A stretch of DNA of 64,000 bases from Rhizophagus clarus. Lineage: Eukaryota > Glomeromycota > Glomeromycetes > Glomerales > Glomeraceae. The stretch spans positions 1,428,501 through 1,492,500 of the forward strand of contig BLAL01000058.1 in NCBI GenBank assembly GCA_015698045.1. The letters run 5' to 3'. Shown here one piece after another: positions 60,193 to 64,000 of the stretch. Below the pieces are notes generated by a model. It did not search any database, was not told the origin of the DNA, and saw only the letters and a program-made list of their open reading frames with translations. The position numbers and the translations under genes were made by a program. Numbering within the stretch: the first letter of the stretch is position 1; every line of letters starts with the position of its first letter.

Positions 60193-60769
60193 GAACAGTA
60201 TTTAGAATTCTGCAATATGTCAAGTAATTTGTATAATTGCGTATTTTATGAAATTAAGATAGGATAGAAATATAATGTATTATAACTAGTATTTGCTCTT
60301 GCAATTTATTTTTTATTAATAAAAAGAAAAAAGTGATAACACTTGCTAAATTGCAAATAAATACGCCTAATAAATTCTGTTGATATTGAGTTTGCATACT
60401 ATATTTCCGATCCAAAACTTAATAAACGTACAGTATTTATTGTCAATATTATACAACGAACTGCTTAATATACTGTATTGATCTTATATGACTATTGATG
60501 GAGAATTTCTTAGTATTTTTTCCCAGAATCTAGGCCTCGGCAAATTTTTGACCATTTTTTAGGCGGAAAGTTTTGCCAGAAACATACGAAATACCCAAAC
60601 TTCTGGAATAATATGGAATTCTTGGATATTTTTTTCCAGGAATTTTCCAAGACTATATTACTTACCCTATCCAAACACATTTTAATAATAAAAATTCGTT
60701 TTAATAATAAAAAAACGATTTTCTTAATCATTTTTAATAATAATCGTTTTAATAATTAATTGTTAAAGC

Positions 60770-60970
60770 TGGAACTGTAGTTTCGGCGTTTTTTAATCAA
60801 TATTACATATAAAAACGCCGGAACTGAGTTCCGGCGTTTTTTTTTTATTTTAACATGTAAATGCGTCAGAACTATTGGTTCCGGCGTTTTTATGCTGAAA
60901 CTAACAATTTTTCGGCCGAAACTGATAATTAAATATAAAAAACGTTTCGGCGTTTTTTTATATATTAAAT
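60770..60970. repeat. GC-rich GGCGTTTTT hairpin cluster
   Basis: AAAACGCCGGAACT (60812-60825) and AGTTCCGGCGTTTT (60827-60840) form a perfect 14-bp inverted repeat around one base, followed by a T run. Further TTTCGGCGTTTT-like copies lie near 60781, 60880 and 60945 in varying orientation. The structure mimics an intrinsic terminator but in this eukaryotic setting is better read as a short hairpin repeat. Confidence 0.7.
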
Positions 60971-61089
60971 ATACCGGTTTTTCTTTCATTTCAAAAATTA
61001 ATTTTTTCAATTTATTTTAATAAAGAAACAAATTTTTTTCAATTTGTTTTTCATATTTTTAAAATTTTTTATTAAAAATATTTAAAAAT

Positions 61090-61215
61090 TAATTTTTATA
61101 AATAAACCGGATTATACGGATTATCCATAATCTATCCGGATCAATCCAAATCCGTGCTGAATCGGATGGATGGGCGGATTATCAGAATCCTCGGATCACG
61201 GATCGCATCTCTAGT
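61090..61215. repeat. Degenerate CGGATTAT repeat
   Basis: Repeated CCGGATTATACGGATTAT, TCCGGATCAATCC and GGGCGGATTATC words in direct and inverted orientation, of the kind dispersed through AT-rich fungal genomes. Confidence 0.5.
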
Positions 61216-62149
61216 TGACCGCGCATGAAATTTATTTGTAAAATGATGAGGAATTTACATTCGCTATCTAATACTGAAACCATACATCTGAACCACAATA
61301 GGCTCGTCCCGCCAGATCGCCTAACAAATTAGTAAAATTATAAGGTAGGGAAACGAAAAAACAAGTAAAGAAAAATTGTAAAGACACAGAAATCTAAACA
61401 AAAAACTAATTTAGGATTTATCCAATCCCGCAATGTCTAACTTTCTATCTCTAGCATGTTAGAAGCATAAACTAATTAATTGTTCTGACAGTCGCTTGAT
61501 TTCCACCTTGCCTTAAAGCGTATTGTGTGAGCTGTTAGACTCACGTGGTCAGTTATCTTTAGCGTTATTAGGGTCAGAAGACTGTCTGCGTGAGTTGATG
61601 ATTTGCTTTTGGTCTTTATTTGGTGATTGCATGATCGGTATGATGTCCCAAGAGGAGTCAGGCTCAATCCAGTAACTACCCGGTCAGAGGTGTTCTTCTT
61701 GTTCTTCTTATCTGGTAAGTTTTTATTCTTCTTGCTGCTGAAGAAAGAAAGGGATTTAGTAGAGCAGAAGGACAGAGTGGAATGTCAACACCATGATAAT
61801 TCAACATTATTCCACTTTTGCTTAATGGCCAGTCTTTTGGATTCAGCGTCCCATATAGCGAAATAGCCGCGTGTCATATAAATAAACTTCAAGATAAGGT
61901 CCAGTTGTTCAATCAATATAACGAAGAGATTAGTTTACAAGGTTAGACTTATTTGCTTTATAATATTTGCATATACTTGTATAGGATAGCATAAGGTCAA
62001 AAAAAATATAGCATTCATATTCGTTTCACCCTAAAGGATTTGCTTATATTCCTGTTATATGTTTTTCTCCTAACAAGTGCTACCATTATTTTTGTATATG
62101 AAATGGGAAGATATGAGAGAATGTACTGTATATGTAAAAATTTATGTTA

Positions 62150-62400
62150 CTTGACAGGTTAGACTTTAAAGGTTAGATTTATTTACACCTAGAAATTAGA
62201 TTTGGCAGGTTAGACTTTAGAGATTAGATTTATTTACACCTAGAGATTAGACTTATTTGTCTTTATATTTACATAAAGGAAATGATTCCAAAATGTTTCC
62301 TGGTAGGTTAGATTTTAGAGGTTAAATTTTTTTACGCCTAGAGGTTAGACTTTTTGACCTTATAATTGTGTAAAGGAATGTTTCTAGAATGGTTTTCTGA
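62150..62400. repeat. GGTTAGACTTT / ACACCTAGA tandem repeat
   Basis: About four degenerate units of roughly 55-60 bases contain GGTTAGACTTTA and TTTACACCTAGA blocks. The last unit is separated by a TAAAGGAA(A)TG spacer that itself occurs twice. Non-coding. Confidence 0.6.
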
Positions 62401-64000
62401 ATATCAAGAAAATATTAGTATGCTAGAATTTGATCGATAATTGTTAAATCAAGAATTTGGTATCCATCTCTGTTAAATCTAACCTCAAAGAGGTCAGACT
62501 TAACATGAATTTGATTTGAGTAATGAACCAGCTTTAGAATTAATTGTTTGATATCATAAATTTTAGTATGCATATTGGTTTGCAAAGACACGCACCAAGC
62601 ACCTTCAAACACTTCAGTCCTTGGTGCTCATTGCTCATTTGAGTGGAAAACAGAATAGCATACATTTTTTGATATATTATTTGGGATAAAAAACGATCTA
62701 GAAAAGCTATATAATTGGGTAAAATCTTGGTTATCCAGGCTTAATTCTAAGCTAATTTTGATACCAGATAAATTGGATAGCAGGAGAAGATCCCAGCTTG
62801 GTTTTAAGCTTGAATTAGATATTGGATTCGTGATATTTTTACTGGTTTTGTAGGCTAATTTGAGTTTTAATTTGGATTACATAAAATTCGTATATCGGCA
62901 AAGAGGCCGGGAGGCCTCACACATTTATATAGCCTATTCGGAAATTTTGTCCCAGAACTCCCATTTTGTCCTATATACTGAGATAACAATTTAAAATACA
63001 GTTAATGGAATAGAGAAAAAAACCCTGAAAATTTAGAAATGGAGCAAAAATTGTCAAAACATACTGCTAATTTGTCCAATGCGGCTTTACTCAATTCGCT
63101 TATTTGGTTAATAGGATTCTCGACTTGACGTCGTTTTAAAGAACTATTAGGGATACGCTCGGAATTCTCGGACTTGTGATGTTGAGAGCGTTCGGAATGT
63201 TCGGAATCTCCGGAACTCCCGGATTTGTGATGTTGGGAAGTAGGTTTGGAAGTATGTTGGCAGAAACAATTTTACCGATATTTGGTACTAAAAAGATAAG
63301 TTCTGTATGCGATATGATTGATAATTATCATATGACGATATGCACTAACATTTGTCAAAATTATGAGAGTTCCTTATTTTTGCAATCCTTGTCGATACAA
63401 TAACCATATACAGTAAATTTTAAACCATCCTTTTTGAGTGATTTCTTTTACTGTATCATTAGCTTAAAAATATATCCCCATTTAATCCACCAAGTAATAT
63501 TATAATCAAATAGACAAAGAAATGATACGAATTTCGGTTCATTTTTTTTTTTTGTAAAAATTTATTCTTGAATTTGAGATTGCATTTATATATATGTTCA
63601 TTAATTATTAAGTTATAATAATATAGAATTTCGCAAAATTTTTTGTCTCGCAATATCATAAAAACAACTCTTAATAGCGCGAATTTACCATAAAAAAAAA
63701 AAAATCCTTAATAGCGAAATTGATATTTCCCGGCAAAGAATCAGAACTCTTTGACGTAATCCTCCTCTTTAACACAAACCGTTATGGTTTCATTAAGTTT
63801 TGATTGTCATATGTGATTCATCCCTAGTTTCAGCAAACAAGAAGAATGATTTGTGACCAGCGTACAAAGAGTTGACGATTTACTAAATATTGAAGTTCTT
63901 AGTTAATTCTGATTATTAGTGAATTTATTTTAATAGGTTATACAAACTCTTTCATGTCTGGAGATATACTTGATTTATGGTTTGACAATGTTTCTTTTTT

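Larger units (their letters stand above)
60193..64000. other. Repeat-rich terminal region without a convincing gene
   Basis: It contains hairpin repeats (60770-60970), a CGGATTAT repeat patch (61090-61215), a GGTTAGA tandem patch (62150-62400) and CGGAATTCTCGG-like words (63165-63225). A frame at 61627-61866 and one at 63176-63403 are open, but neither has a recognised motif. Confidence 0.4.

Noticed and set aside
60812..60850. Rho-independent terminator
   Set aside because: The hairpin plus T-run fits a bacterial terminator, but the genome is fungal with spliced genes, no gene ends here, and degenerate copies cluster around it.

Overview
The window looks like the nuclear genome of an arbuscular mycorrhizal fungus, most likely Rhizophagus irregularis or a close relative (Glomeromycotina). 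The DNA is very AT-rich. Genes have short introns with GT..AG borders. Several protein families expand in that lineage: kinases with a Cys-rich N-terminus, ion-transport proteins, SAM-nuclease-kinase proteins, Uma2-like nucleases and D5-like helicases. Most of the window is transposon-derived, and elements are nested in one another.

Layout. Positions 1-9774 and 38741-42138 are two inverted copies of a locus encoding a coiled-coil/bromodomain/PD-(D/E)XK-nuclease protein. The left copy is split by a complete 6.3 kb CACTA-like transposon (1085-7401). That transposon carries two divergent genes that both splice in frame: a Tnp2 transposase and an AT-hook repeat protein. A kinase whose N-lobe is missing abuts the left copy (9775-10742). 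Next come a decayed unknown gene (12.1-13.1 kb), an intact Tc1/mariner DD34E element (15738-17070), a broken membrane-protein gene (17.4-17.9 kb) and a LINE-like retroelement with ORF1 but no reverse transcriptase (20261-27099). A 5 kb DNA element is inserted in that ORF1. The retroelement lies at the 3' end of a decayed ion-channel gene (27.1-30.2 kb). A 3.6 kb foldback element with minisatellite arms follows (30547-34190), then a Harbinger-type MITE (34581-34868) and a hAT-type MITE (36064-36339).

After the right copy of the bromodomain locus lie a hairpin MITE, a Uma2-like nuclease pseudogene (44.4-45.4 kb) and a mobile-element-like block on the minus strand. This block contains an OTU-like protein (46.1-47.0 kb) and a superfamily-3 helicase (47.1-53.8 kb). 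The helicase gene is broken by a 1.67 kb TIR element (48596-50261) and by a PIF/Harbinger element (50805-53521) with a Myb-like gene and a DDE transposase. Removing either insertion plus one 3-bp target copy restores the helicase frame. The rest holds the N-terminal half of another kinase (54.8-55.9 kb) and the one clearly intact non-transposon gene, a SAM / PD-(D/E)XK / kinase protein (58446-60192). The last 4 kb is repeat-rich DNA without a convincing gene.

The intact coding units are the CACTA pair, the Tc1 transposase, the Harbinger Myb protein and the SAM-nuclease-kinase gene. Many other genes are broken by stop codons standing where Trp (TGG) or Gln (CAA/CAG) is expected, often in long frames that have few or no frameshifts. 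This suggests C-to-T type decay. All family assignments come from reading motifs by eye; no database search was run.
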